Shown here piece after piece: positions 51,380-60,174 of a stretch of 64,000 nt of DNA (its first letter is position 1; the number at the start of each line of letters is the position of its first letter). Made by a program: the position numbers and the translations under genes. Source of the stretch: Actinoplanes sp. NBRC 103695. GTDB taxonomy: Bacteria; Actinomycetota; Actinomycetes; Mycobacteriales; Micromonosporaceae. The stretch covers positions 147,260 through 211,259 of the forward strand of contig NZ_BSTL01000018.1 of the NCBI RefSeq assembly GCF_030269485.1. The letters are read 5' to 3'. The notes beneath the pieces are model-generated. The model made no database searches and was not told the DNA's origin. It was given only the letters and a program-made list of their open reading frames with translations.

Positions 51380-52294
51380 GTGATGTCCCCGGGCTGGTTC
51401 TTCCTCGCCGCGATGATCGCGGCGTACGGAGTCGCCAACCTGTTGCAGTCGAAGGCGATCGCCCGCACCACGGTGCACCACACGTTCGACCCGGGGCTGC
51501 TGCTCCGGCTGGCCGGCCACCGCACCTACCTGCTCGGTCTCGGCTGTCAGGCGCTCGGCTTCCTCTTCGCCTTCCTGGCCCGGCGTGATCTGCCCTTGTT
51601 CCTGGTGCAGGCCAGTGTGGCGGCCGGGCTGGGTGTGACGGCCCTGCTCGGTGTGCTGGTGCTCAAGTGGAGACTGCCGAGGGCCGAGATCGTGCTGCTC
51701 GGGCTCCTGCTGGGCGGGATCACCGCGCTGGTGCTGTCGGCCAAGCCCGCACATTCGAGACCGATGGGGACCGCGGGGGTGGTCGCGCTCGCCGTCGCGA
51801 TCGCGGTGATCGCGGGTCTCGGTTTCTTTGCGGTACGCCTGCACGGCGCGATGGGCTCGGTCGTGCTCGGATCCATCGCCGGGCTGGCCTTCTCCGCCGC
51901 GGCGATCGCGGCCCGCCCGCTGGCCGGGGAGCACTCGATCGGCGGATTCTGCACCAATCCGCTGCTTTATCTCCTCATCGCACACTCGATCATCGGCCAG
52001 CTGCTGCTGGGTCTGGCGATGCAGCGTGGTTCGACGACGGCGGCCGTGGCGGCGATGGACGCGGCGGGCGCGGTCCCGGCGGCGATCGTCGGCCTGCTCT
52101 TCCTGGGTGATCAGATCTTCCCGGGCCGCGAGTGGCTGGCCGGCGTCGGTTTCGTGGCGACGCTGGCCTCGGTGATCGGCTTGACCCGGTACGCCGAGCC
52201 GCAGCATCACCATGCCACGGTCCCGGCCGGCAAGCACGAGGCCCGCCGCGCGGACTCCCCGGCGCCGCTGAGCCCGGCCCGCACCTCCCGCTGA
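51380..52294 (+). CDS. DMT/EamA-like integral membrane protein
   Basis: A protein of about 304 residues with nine to ten hydrophobic helices (for example FFLAAMIAAYGVANLL, AEIVLLGLLLGGITALVLS, GVVALAVAIAVIAGLGFF) and a His-rich polar C-terminus. This fits the drug/metabolite transporter superfamily of small-molecule exporters. GTG 51380 and ATG 51383 are adjacent starts. It follows hisN by 30 bp and could be co-transcribed. Substrate unknown. Confidence 0.85.
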   Translation: MMSPGWFFLAAMIAAYGVANLLQSKAIARTTVHHTFDPGLLLRLAGHRTYLLGLGCQALGFLFAFLARRDLPLFLVQASVAAGLGVTALLGVLVLKWRLPRAEIVLLGLLLGGITALVLSAKPAHSRPMGTAGVVALAVAIAVIAGLGFFAVRLHGAMGSVVLGSIAGLAFSAAAIAARPLAGEHSIGGFCTNPLLYLLIAHSIIGQLLLGLAMQRGSTTAAVAAMDAAGAVPAAIVGLLFLGDQIFPGREWLAGVGFVATLASVIGLTRYAEPQHHHATVPAGKHEARRADSPAPLSPARTSR

Positions 52295-52470
52295 GCCCGC
52301 CCGCACCTCCCCGAGGGCAGCGTTGCGGAAAGCGCCGCGCATGAGGTCCCGCCGAACGGGTATCTGCTGATCGGATCGATCTGCGTTTTCCAGTCAATTG
52401 GCCGATAACGCACATAATGGGCTAAATGGTCGAGGTCGCCCGCTGTGAACATGCGGGAAGGAGACACCGT

Positions 52471-53235
52471 ATGCACAATGGAGCGATCATGCCGAGCGAG
52501 GTTGCACACCTGGTGGACACCGATCAGACATTTCCGGTGATCCGGCTCTCCGGGATGCTCGACCCGGCCGCCGCGCCCGCCGTGCGATCGGCGCTGCTGG
52601 AGGTGCTCGCCGCCCAGCCCGAGGCCCTGATCGTCGACGTCGCCGACCTGCGACCGGCCGATCGCGGGTCCGCCGGTGTGCTGGCCGAGGTCGCCGCCGA
52701 GACCGCCGAGTGGCCCGCCACCCGCATCGTCCTGATCACCGCGGACGGCGACGCCGGCTGGGCGAGAAGCGGCCTTCCCCACTTCGCCGACCGGGCCGCC
52801 GCCCTGGACGCGCTCGGCCCGGCCCACCCGGACGACCACCGGGAGCTGGCCCTGGAGCCGGTGGTCGGCGCCGCCCGCCGGGCTCGCGAGCTGGTCACCG
52901 CCTCGTGCGACCGCTGGGGCCACGACGAGCTGGCCGGTTCCGCCACCATCGTGGTGACCGAGATGGTCAACAACGTGGTGGCGCACGCCCGCACCGAGAT
53001 GACCGTGCTGCTGTCCCGGCGTGACGACACCGTCCGGGTGGCCGTCCGCGACCGCTCCGGCACCACGCCCCGCTTCACCGGCCCGGTGGCGCCCACGTCG
53101 TACGGCGGCCGTGGTCTGCTCTTGATCGACTCGGTGGCGGACAGCTGGGGCAGCCTGCCCGTTCCCGGCGGCAAGATCGTGTGGGCGCTGCTGTCCGCGG
53201 CCGGGACAGGCATACCGACGCCGCCGCGGGGGTAG
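52471..53235 (+). CDS. STAS-HATPase fusion regulator
   Basis: A 254-residue fusion of an N-terminal STAS-like anti-sigma antagonist domain (about 10-105, VIRLSGMLDPAAAPAV, ALIVDVADLRPADR) and a C-terminal RsbW-type ATPase (about 125-250, EMVNNVVAHARTEM, YGGRGLLLIDSVAD). The STAS phospho-serine position looks like Arg-Gly-Ser in a shifted place, so antagonist control may differ. GGAAGGAG stands eight bases before ATG 52471. No sigma factor is adjacent. Confidence 0.87.
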   Translation: MHNGAIMPSEVAHLVDTDQTFPVIRLSGMLDPAAAPAVRSALLEVLAAQPEALIVDVADLRPADRGSAGVLAEVAAETAEWPATRIVLITADGDAGWARSGLPHFADRAAALDALGPAHPDDHRELALEPVVGAARRARELVTASCDRWGHDELAGSATIVVTEMVNNVVAHARTEMTVLLSRRDDTVRVAVRDRSGTTPRFTGPVAPTSYGGRGLLLIDSVADSWGSLPVPGGKIVWALLSAAGTGIPTPPRG

Positions 53236-53244
53236 GTTTCGGTC

Positions 53245-53805
53245 ATGCGAGACAACGACTACCCCGCCGAGGTGACCGATCCGGAGGCCTCGGGCCTGCC
53301 GGACACCGCGGATGACGATTCGAGCGCGTACGACGAGGTGGAAAGCCCGCGCTGGGCGGACGGCGCCGATCCCGCCGCGCTGGCGGGCGTGGGCCCGGGC
53401 GGCTCGAACCGCTTCGGCGACACCGCGGAGGAGGCCCTCCAGGGCGAGTCGCTCGACCGCCGCCTGCGCCAGGAGGAGCCGGACGTCGGCGTCGAGGACC
53501 CGATCCCGGCACGCCGCGACCCGTACGACGAGACCGTCGACAGCTCCGAGCAGCGCGATCTGGACGCCGACGTGTGGGGCCAGAGCCCGACCTCGGACCC
53601 GGATTCGCCCGTCTCGCTCTACGACGACGGCCAGCTCGACGGCGACAGCCCGCGCCCGGTCGGCCGCCTGGTGGCCCCCGACGAGGGCGGCGGCATCGAC
53701 GACGAGGAGGACAGCGTCGCGTACGACGCAGGCGCTGCTGGTGGTGGCGCATCGGCCGAGGAACTGGCCATCCACGAGACCAACCCACCGAACTACCGAC
53801 CCTGA
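53245..53805 (+). CDS. DUF5709 family protein
   Basis: A 186-residue, highly acidic, probably disordered protein. Patterns such as NDYPAEVTDPEASGLPDTAD, GESLDRRLRQEEPDV and GRLVAPDEGGG identify the actinobacterial DUF5709 family. There are no membrane helices or catalytic motifs. Function unknown. It starts nine bases after the STAS-HATPase gene and may be part of that unit. Confidence 0.88.
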   Translation: MRDNDYPAEVTDPEASGLPDTADDDSSAYDEVESPRWADGADPAALAGVGPGGSNRFGDTAEEALQGESLDRRLRQEEPDVGVEDPIPARRDPYDETVDSSEQRDLDADVWGQSPTSDPDSPVSLYDDGQLDGDSPRPVGRLVAPDEGGGIDDEEDSVAYDAGAAGGGASAEELAIHETNPPNYRP

Positions 53806-53830
53806 TCCGGCGGCCCTGATTTCGGCGGCC

Positions 53831-54493
53831 CTAGTCCAGGCCTTTCTCTATCGCGTAACGGGTGAGCTCCACTCGATTGTGCAACTGGAGCTTGCCCAGC
53901 GTGTTCTGCACGTGGTTCTGCACGGTGCGGTGGCTGAGCACCAGACGTTCGGCGATCTGCCGGTACGAGAGCCCCTTGGCGACCAGGCGCAGGACCTCGG
54001 TCTCGCGCTCGGTCAGCCTCGGGGCGCCCGGCTCCGCCGACGTGCCCGGGTCGACGGCCAGCCTGCGGAACTCGCCCAGCACCAGCCCGGCCAGCCCGGG
54101 TGTGAAGACGGTGTCCCCGGCCGCCGTCCGCCCGACCGCGTCCAGGAACTCGGCCAGCGCCGCCGACTTGAGCAGGTAGCCGCGGGCGCCGGCCTTCACC
54201 GCGTCGAGCACGCTCTGCTGCTCGCCGGACGCCGACAACATCAGCACGCGTACGCCGGGCACCTCGGCCAGCAGCCCGTTGATCACCTCGACGCCGGAGA
54301 TGTCCGGCAGCTGAAGGTCGAGCACCACCACGTCGGGTCGCGCCGCCCCGGCGATGCGCACCGCCTGCCGGCCCTCGCCGGTCGCGGCGACCACGTCGTA
54401 CCCGGCCGCGGTCAGGTCCCGGCTGACACCTTCCCGCCACATCGGGTGGTCGTCCACCACCATGACCCGCACCGCCGCCGCCTCCTCGCTCAC
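53831..54493 (-). CDS. NarL/LuxR-family response regulator
   Basis: A 220-residue regulator with receiver domain (VVDDHPMWREGV, phospho-acceptor in VVVLDLQLPD, LLKSAA) and a C-terminal LuxR helix-turn-helix (LTERETEVLRLVAKGLSYRQIAERL). The start is a GTG that overlaps the kinase stop as GTGA, so translation is coupled. It forms a two-component pair with the upstream kinase. Confidence 0.95.
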   Translation of the reverse strand: MSEEAAAVRVMVVDDHPMWREGVSRDLTAAGYDVVAATGEGRQAVRIAGAARPDVVVLDLQLPDISGVEVINGLLAEVPGVRVLMLSASGEQQSVLDAVKAGARGYLLKSAALAEFLDAVGRTAAGDTVFTPGLAGLVLGEFRRLAVDPGTSAEPGAPRLTERETEVLRLVAKGLSYRQIAERLVLSHRTVQNHVQNTLGKLQLHNRVELTRYAIEKGLD

Positions 54494-55623
54494 GCCCCCA
54501 CCCTAGGCGCGCGGGGGACCACCATCTCCACCTCGGTACCGGACTCCCCGGTCGTCAGCGTCGCGTGCCCGCCCAGCGCCGCGACCCGGCCCTTGATCGA
54601 CTGCGCGACCCCCAGCCGGCCCTGCGTCTCCGCCTCGGCGAGCCGGTCCGGCGGGATCCCGCACCCGTCGTCGCGCACGCTGACCGTGACGGCCGCCGGC
54701 TCGTCCTCGATCAGCACCCAGGCCCTCGTTCCCGGCGGGCAGTGCCGGGCCACGTTGTCCAGCGCGGCGCCCACGGCCGCGGCAAGCTCCTGTGCGACCT
54801 TTCCGGGCAGCCGTACCGGCTCGGCCGGCGCCGCCACCGACACGGTCGTGGAGGCGTGCTCGGCGAGCAGGGTCAGCAGATCGAGGTCCTGCGCGGAGGC
54901 GACCGACGGGGCGGTGACCAGGGCGCGCAGCGCGACCTCCTGCTCGCCCGCGAGCCGGGCCAGTTCGCCGGCCTCGCCGTCCAGGCCCGCTCCACGCCGT
55001 TTGACCAGTGCCAGCACTTGCAGGACCGAGTCGTGGATGTCGCGGGCCAGCCGTTCCCGCTCCCGGGTGGCCACCTCGAGCTCGATCGCCCGCTGGAGCC
55101 GCGCGTGCGACTCCTCGGTGACCCGCACCAGGTAGCCGACCGCGATCGCGGCCATCAGCATCAGCGCGGTGCCGGTGAACGCCTGGTTGTGAGGCGCCCG
55201 GACCAGCAGGTCGACGCCGCCCATGGCGAGCGCCGCCGCGATGCCCGGCCGGCGCCCGCCGGCGATCGCCCAGGCGAGGACCGGCGCGGTCTGCCAGGCC
55301 ACCGCCAGCGTGGCGGAACCGGCGCTCAGCGCTACCGGCCCGACGATCCAGTAGCTGGAGATCAGCACGGCCATGGTGAGCAGCAGGTCGGCGGTCAGCA
55401 GCGGGGTGCGGCGGCGGGCCGGGTCGGCGTACGCGTAGGTGGTGACGATCGTCCACGCCGCCGTGACGGCCAGCACGGGCCAGGCGAGCATCGGCCGCGC
55501 GTACTCGGAGAAGTTGTTGACCACGATCCCGGCGACGTAGACCAGTGACGCGATCCGGAACACCGCGAGCGCCCGCCAGAGCGGCGACAGCGGGCTCCTC
55601 GGGCGGGTCTCCGCAGCGCTCAT
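54490..55623 (-). CDS. NarL-type (HisKA_3) sensor histidine kinase
   Basis: A 377-residue membrane kinase of the MacS/DesK-like type with about five N-terminal transmembrane helices, the HisKA_3 box ERLARDIHDSVLQVLALVKRRG and an HATPase domain (AAVGAALDNVARHCPPG, DDGCGIPPDRL). ATG 55623 overlaps the divergent HATPase gene start on the plus strand by two bases. Its C-terminus ends four bases into the regulator gene. Confidence 0.94.
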   Translation of the reverse strand: MSAAETRPRSPLSPLWRALAVFRIASLVYVAGIVVNNFSEYARPMLAWPVLAVTAAWTIVTTYAYADPARRRTPLLTADLLLTMAVLISSYWIVGPVALSAGSATLAVAWQTAPVLAWAIAGGRRPGIAAALAMGGVDLLVRAPHNQAFTGTALMLMAAIAVGYLVRVTEESHARLQRAIELEVATRERERLARDIHDSVLQVLALVKRRGAGLDGEAGELARLAGEQEVALRALVTAPSVASAQDLDLLTLLAEHASTTVSVAAPAEPVRLPGKVAQELAAAVGAALDNVARHCPPGTRAWVLIEDEPAAVTVSVRDDGCGIPPDRLAEAETQGRLGVAQSIKGRVAALGGHATLTTGESGTEVEMVVPRAPRVGA

Positions 55624-56077
55624 GCGCCGACCTTGCCACAGCGCAGTCCTGCGGATTGATCAGCGCCGCACTACGGTCGGATGCATCGGTGCCGAGATCC
55701 TCCTCTCCGAGAGCTTCGACCGCGACCGCGTGACCGGCCTGCGGCATGCCCTCACGTCCTGCGCCGGGGCGGCCGGCCTCTCCGGGTCACGGCTGGACGA
55801 CTTCGTGGTCGCGGTGAACGAGCTTCTGACCAACGCCGTGCGGCACGGCGGCGGCCATGGTCACGTTGCGTTGTGGTGGGAGGCCGGCTCCGTGGTGTGC
55901 GAGGTGACCGACCAGGGCCCGGGGATCCCGGTGCCGAGACAGGCTCACCCGCATCGTCCACCGGCCGGCGAACCGGGCGGCTGGGGCCTCTGGCTGGCCG
56001 CCGAACTGACCGATGACCTGCGACTGAACACGAGTCCAGATGGGACGACCATTCGCGTCTCGAGCCGCGCTTCTTAA
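55622..56077 (+). CDS. RsbW-like ATP-binding protein
   Basis: A protein of up to 151 residues with an HATPase fold: N-box VVAVNELLTNAVRHGGGHG, G1 DQGPGIP and a GGWGLWLAAELTD box. ATG 55622 is the only standard start before the conserved part but it sits inside the divergent kinase start, so a later non-standard start around 55660-55690 cannot be excluded. It is divergent from the two-component system, so the two may share control. No partner sigma factor is near. Confidence 0.78.
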   Translation: MRRPCHSAVLRIDQRRTTVGCIGAEILLSESFDRDRVTGLRHALTSCAGAAGLSGSRLDDFVVAVNELLTNAVRHGGGHGHVALWWEAGSVVCEVTDQGPGIPVPRQAHPHRPPAGEPGGWGLWLAAELTDDLRLNTSPDGTTIRVSSRAS

Positions 56078-56179
56078 GGGATCTTTAAGTCTCCGGGGCG
56101 AGCTTGCGCGGCGGCCCGCCAATATCCGAAAGTTTCTCTGCCTTTCCTGAAGGCCGCCGACAAGGAGGCACTTCGTCCG

Positions 56180-57202
56180 ATGCAACGAGCCAGGCACTTC
56201 GCCCCCCGCCACTCCGCTCCGTCTCGCTCGCTCCGCACACGTTCCGTGGTGACGCTCGCCGTCGCGGCGACCGGTCTCGCGACGGCCGTCTGGCTGCCCA
56301 CCCGCTTCGACCGGGCCGAGGCGAACGAGTCGTCGCCGACGCTCGAGCAGGTCTTCGCCGACGAGTTCGACGGCTCCCGTGGCGACGACCCGGATCCGGC
56401 GAAGTGGTCGACGGACGGCCAGGGCGTGCGGCTGGACGGCGACGGGAACGTCGCGATCTTCGCCCGCACCGAACGGCGTGAGCGTGAGGCCGACGCGGGC
56501 GTGCAGACCAAGCAGACCTTCACGTCGACGGCCGGCAAGGTCGAGGCGCGAGTGCGGGTGGCCGACGGCGAGTCGGTGCGCTCGGTCTTCCGGATGCTCG
56601 GCGCGGACGACAGCAGGCTGAACGTCGCCGACAACCGCGGCAACCGTTCCAAGGTGCTGCGCGCGGCGCTCGGCAAGGACGTCAACGGCCAGTTCGACTC
56701 GCCGCAGTCGCTGGCGGCCGATTTCCACACGTACGCGGTCCGCTGGCAGCCCGGCCAGGTCGTCTGGACGGTCGACGACCGGGAGTACCTGCGCACCGAG
56801 ACCGACCTGGACGAGCCGTTCGCGGTGGCGCTCGAGGTGACCGCGGGCCCGGCCGACCAGGACCGCACCGCGCGCCGGATGCTGGTCGACTTCGTCAGGG
56901 TGTCGACCGCGAAGGAAGAGGAGCCGCCGGCGGAGGAAGAGCCGCCCGCGACGACCCCGCCGACCGAGGCCCCGCCCAGCGAAGCCCCGCCCAGCGAGGA
57001 ACCCCCGGCCGAGGAACCCCCCGCCGAGGAGCCCCCGGCTGAGGAGGCGCCGCCGGCAGCCGAGGCGTGGGAGCCGTTCACGCTCTACACGACCGGCCAG
57101 AAGGTCGCCTTCGACGGCGTGACCTACGAGGTGCTCGGCACTCACACGTCGCTGCCGGGCTGGGAGCCACCAGGCATTCCGGAGCTTTTCAAGCCCGTCT
57201 AG
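56180..57202 (+). CDS. Secreted GH16-like protein with degenerate active site and CBM5/12
   Basis: A 340-residue exported protein. The signal region is N-terminal (about 1-48), then a GH16/laminarinase-like jelly roll (FADEFDGSRGDDPDPAKW, GKVEARVRVADGESVRSVFRML, HTYAVRWQPGQVVWTVDD), a Glu/Pro-rich linker (EEPPAEEPPAEE) and a C-terminal CBM5/12 chitin-binding module (WEPFTLYTTGQKVAFDG). Where active GH16 enzymes have ExDxxE, this protein has DDSRLNVADNRG, so the catalytic glutamates are gone. It is probably a carbohydrate-binding rather than a hydrolysing protein. It precedes the active GH16 gene. Confidence 0.85.
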   Translation: MQRARHFAPRHSAPSRSLRTRSVVTLAVAATGLATAVWLPTRFDRAEANESSPTLEQVFADEFDGSRGDDPDPAKWSTDGQGVRLDGDGNVAIFARTERREREADAGVQTKQTFTSTAGKVEARVRVADGESVRSVFRMLGADDSRLNVADNRGNRSKVLRAALGKDVNGQFDSPQSLAADFHTYAVRWQPGQVVWTVDDREYLRTETDLDEPFAVALEVTAGPADQDRTARRMLVDFVRVSTAKEEEPPAEEEPPATTPPTEAPPSEAPPSEEPPAEEPPAEEPPAEEAPPAAEAWEPFTLYTTGQKVAFDGVTYEVLGTHTSLPGWEPPGIPELFKPV

Positions 57203-57242
57203 CAGTTCCGGCACAGAGGTGTCTTGACTGATGGTGGTCGAT

Positions 57243-57258
57243 TTATTAAGACTGCTAA
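57243..57258. promoter_or_regulatory. Operator-like element upstream of GH16 gene
   Basis: TTATTAAGACTGCTAA lies 33 bases before the GH16 start and matches the chitinase element at 1303-1318 in 14 of 16 bases. The same comments on a ROK-type operator apply. Confidence 0.5.
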
Positions 57259-57291
57259 AAGTAAGTACACCTCTCCCCCGGAGGCATCCCC

Positions 57292-58518
57292 ATGCGCAGG
57301 ACACGGCTCTTGCTCGCCGTCGCGACAGTGGCGGTCACACTCACGGGCGGACTGATAGCGACCTCGCGCAACGACGTTGCCGACGCCGCCATCGGACCGG
57401 TCACCTGGCAGGACGAGTTCAACCAGCCCGCCGGCACCCCGCTGGACCAGTCGAAGTGGAAGTTCGACATCGGCGGCGGCGGCTGGGGCAACAACGAGCG
57501 CGAGTACTACACCAACTCCACCAGCAACGTGGTGCACGACGGTCAGGGCAACCTGGCGATCACCGCGCGCCGGGAGAACCCGAACAACTACCAGTGCCAC
57601 TACGGCACCTGCGAGTACACCTCGGGCCGCATCCTGACCGCGGACAAGTTCAGCCAGGCGTACGGCCGCTTCGAGGCCCGTCTCAAGATCCCTCGCGGGC
57701 AGGGCATCTGGCCGGCGTTCTGGATGCTCGGCGGCGGCAACTGGCCGACCGACGGCGAGATCGACATCATGGAGAACGTCGGTTTCGAGCCGAACACCGT
57801 CCACGGCACCGTGCACGGCCCGGGTTACTCCGGCGCCGGCGGCATCGGCGGCGGCCGCACGATCGGCGCCCCGCTGGCCGACGACTTCCACCAGTACGCG
57901 GTGGAGTGGTCGCCCAACCTGATCATCTGGTACCTGGACAACTCGGAGTTCTACCGGATCACCCCGTCCAACATCAACGGCAACCCCTGGGTCTTCAACC
58001 ACCCGTTCTTCATGATCCTCAACGTGGCGGTCGGCGGTTACTGGCCGGGCTACCCGGACGCCAGCACGGTGTTCCCGCAGACCATGCTCGTCGACTGGGT
58101 GCGCGTCTCGGCCTGGACCGACGGCGGCACCCCGACCGGCAACGGGCTGCGCTCGACCTTCAGCAACCGCTGCATCGACATCCCCGGGGCCAACCCGGCC
58201 GACGGCGCCCGGCTGCAGACGTACGACTGCAACGGCAGCGCCGCGCAGCAGTGGACGTTCAACGGCGACGGCACGCTGCGCGCGATGGGCAAGTGCATGG
58301 ACCCGGCCGGTGGCGCGCTCGGCAACGGCACGCCGATCCAGCTGGTCACCTGCAACGGCAACCCGGTGCAGCGCTTCACCCTGTCGGGGGCCGGTGACCT
58401 GGTGAACATCTCGGCCAACCGGTGCGTGGACATCAAGGACTGGGTCAACGGGAACGGCGCGCAGCTCCAGCTGTGGGACTGCGCGGGCACCACGAACCAG
58501 AAGTGGACCCGGACCTGA
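57292..58518 (+). CDS. Secreted GH16 beta-glucanase with ricin-type lectin domain
   Basis: A 408-residue exported enzyme. The signal peptide is about 1-33. The GH16 domain (35-275) has the catalytic motif EIDIME with nucleophile Glu156 and acid/base Glu161. A ricin B-type beta-trefoil (284-408) shows repeated NRCIDI, QLQLWDC and QQWTF-type patterns. It likely cleaves beta-1,3-glucan (laminarinase type). GGAGG precedes ATG 57292. A putative operator lies 33 bp upstream. Confidence 0.94.
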   Translation: MRRTRLLLAVATVAVTLTGGLIATSRNDVADAAIGPVTWQDEFNQPAGTPLDQSKWKFDIGGGGWGNNEREYYTNSTSNVVHDGQGNLAITARRENPNNYQCHYGTCEYTSGRILTADKFSQAYGRFEARLKIPRGQGIWPAFWMLGGGNWPTDGEIDIMENVGFEPNTVHGTVHGPGYSGAGGIGGGRTIGAPLADDFHQYAVEWSPNLIIWYLDNSEFYRITPSNINGNPWVFNHPFFMILNVAVGGYWPGYPDASTVFPQTMLVDWVRVSAWTDGGTPTGNGLRSTFSNRCIDIPGANPADGARLQTYDCNGSAAQQWTFNGDGTLRAMGKCMDPAGGALGNGTPIQLVTCNGNPVQRFTLSGAGDLVNISANRCVDIKDWVNGNGAQLQLWDCAGTTNQKWTRT

Positions 58519-58527
58519 CCGGCCGGC

Positions 58528-59778
58528 TCAGCGGATCGCGAACTTGTCCCCGTACACCTTCCAGGTCAGCGGGGTGTTCAGGTCCAGGTTGCCGGCCTTG
58601 AGGAAGACCCGCTGGGCGGTGTCCACCCGGCTGGTGTCGCTGTGCGCCTCCTCGGTCTTCATCGCCCGCACCCGGGCGTTGAGGAAGGCGTTCAGCCAGG
58701 CGATCTCGTCGCCGCCCTGCTTCGGCGTCTTCGCCGTCCGCAGGGCGGCCTCGCGGATGCCGCGCAGGCCGGACACGCCGTGCATGACGGCCGCGTCGTA
58801 GTAGGCGAACTGCCCGAGCGCGCGCACGCCGTCGGTGCGGGCCAGCGTCACGGCCGGCCCGAAGTACATCCGGTCCCGGGCGTCCTCCTGGGTCTTCTGG
58901 AAGACCGGGTCGATGCCGGCCCGTTTCCAGGCGGCCGGGAAGCCCGGGTCCAGGCCGGCGTGCGAGTCCGAGCCGTCGACCGCACGCAGCGCGGGCAGAT
59001 AGCGGGCGAGCGGGTTCCGAGGCTTCCGGCGGGTGTACTCGGTGACCAGTGCGAGCATGTCCGACGTGCCGGAGGTGAACCCGACGATCCCGCCGGTGTA
59101 GCCGCGCCCGTCCCCGATGTCCTGGAGGTAGCCGTACTGACCGCGCCAGTTCAGCGACGAGTTCTCCGCCGAGGAGACCAGCTGCTGGGCGACGTCCTTC
59201 TTCCGCACCTGGGTCAGCGGCGCGGCGGCGATCGACGTCACCAGGCCCGGTTCCACCGCCGCACGCGCTCCGGCGGCCGGGCCGGGCCCGTACACCTGGA
59301 TCTCCCGCAGTGAATAGCCGGACGATGTGCCCGGCTGCATGGCGAGCACCCGGACGTAACGCCCGGTGCCGCTGAGCTGTTTGAGGTCGTCGGCGCCGCC
59401 GTCGCCGGCCCGCACCGAGATCAGGTCGGTCCAGGAGGCGGCGTCCGCCGAGACCTGGACGCGGTACGCCGACGCGTACGCCCGGTCCCAGAGCAGCCGC
59501 ACCCGCGCCACCCGGAGCGGGGCACCCAGATCGACCCGCACCCACTGCGTGCCGGGCATCGCCGGGCTCGCCCACCTCGTGCCGGCGTCGCCGTCGACCG
59601 CCCCCGAGGCCTCGAACCCGGCGCTCGTGGCCAGCGAGGCCAGCGCCGGACGGTCCCGGGAGAGCAGCATGTCGCTGGCGGCGTCCGCGGTGACCGTCAC
59701 GACGAGCGGGACGGTCAGCAGCGCGGCCACTCCGGTCCCGAAAGCGACCGCACCGGCTCTGATCCCCACGCGTTCCAC
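58528..59778 (-). CDS. csn: Secreted GH46 chitosanase with discoidin domain
   Basis: A 416-residue exported enzyme that hydrolyses chitosan. Signal region about 1-34, then an F5/8 type C (discoidin) carbohydrate-binding domain (about 35-165, WVRVDLGAPLRVARVRL, YSLREIQVYG), then the GH46 domain. Its catalytic residues are Glu205 (SSAENSS) and Asp223 (DIGDGRGYTGG), which align with Glu22 and Asp40 of the Streptomyces N174 enzyme. The GTG start at 59778 gives the signal peptide. Its stop lies nine bases from the convergent GH16 gene. Confidence 0.94.
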   Translation of the reverse strand: MERVGIRAGAVAFGTGVAALLTVPLVVTVTADAASDMLLSRDRPALASLATSAGFEASGAVDGDAGTRWASPAMPGTQWVRVDLGAPLRVARVRLLWDRAYASAYRVQVSADAASWTDLISVRAGDGGADDLKQLSGTGRYVRVLAMQPGTSSGYSLREIQVYGPGPAAGARAAVEPGLVTSIAAAPLTQVRKKDVAQQLVSSAENSSLNWRGQYGYLQDIGDGRGYTGGIVGFTSGTSDMLALVTEYTRRKPRNPLARYLPALRAVDGSDSHAGLDPGFPAAWKRAGIDPVFQKTQEDARDRMYFGPAVTLARTDGVRALGQFAYYDAAVMHGVSGLRGIREAALRTAKTPKQGGDEIAWLNAFLNARVRAMKTEEAHSDTSRVDTAQRVFLKAGNLDLNTPLTWKVYGDKFAIR

Positions 59779-59816
59779 GCTAGGACGCCGACCGGTGGCG
59801 CCGCCCGGGTTCGCCG

Positions 59817-59905
59817 AAATCAGCGCTCACGACGCCGGGAGAGACAAATCAGTGCTCACGACGCCGGGAGAAACGAAATCAGCGCTTACGACGCCGGGAG
59901 ATGAG
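59817..59905. repeat. Three tandem copies of a 29-30 bp unit copying a gene end
   Basis: Copies at 59817-59845, 59846-59875 and 59876-59905, each with AAATCAG.GCT.ACGACGCCGG. The last copy is the 3' end of the small membrane-protein gene (stop at 59879); the other two repeat the same end, stop codon included, without a gene body. Confidence 0.9.
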
Positions 59906-60127
59906 AACCACCGCGAGGACGATGCCGCCCACCACGACGAGGCAGCACACCAGACCGAGGATCGAGCCGAAACCGAACCCGCCACGACGCCGCGATCGCG
60001 CCGCCTCGACGGCCACGTCGGTCACGCCGTTGCTCGCCGCCCAGGCGTGCACCGGGACGACCACCGCGAAAACCATGCCGGTCACGGCCGCGACGGCCCG
60101 CGACCACCACTTCAGAGGAGCAGACAT
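59879..60127 (-). CDS. Small membrane protein with signal-like N-terminus (82 aa)
   Basis: A protein of about 82 residues with an N-terminal hydrophobic segment (AVAAVTGMVFAVVVPVHAWA) that looks like a signal peptide, a short polar loop, a second helix (LGLVCCLVVVGGIVLAVVLI) and a basic end (SRRRKR). ATG 60127 is preferred; ATG 60136 and 60154 are in frame. No family recognised. Its 3' end is tandemly repeated downstream. Confidence 0.65.
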   Translation of the reverse strand: MSAPLKWWSRAVAAVTGMVFAVVVPVHAWAASNGVTDVAVEAARSRRRGGFGFGSILGLVCCLVVVGGIVLAVVLISRRRKR

Positions 60128-60174
60128 GCGGCCCATGGTGAACTGTCCGGTCAAGCCCTGAGAGGGTAGGGGTC

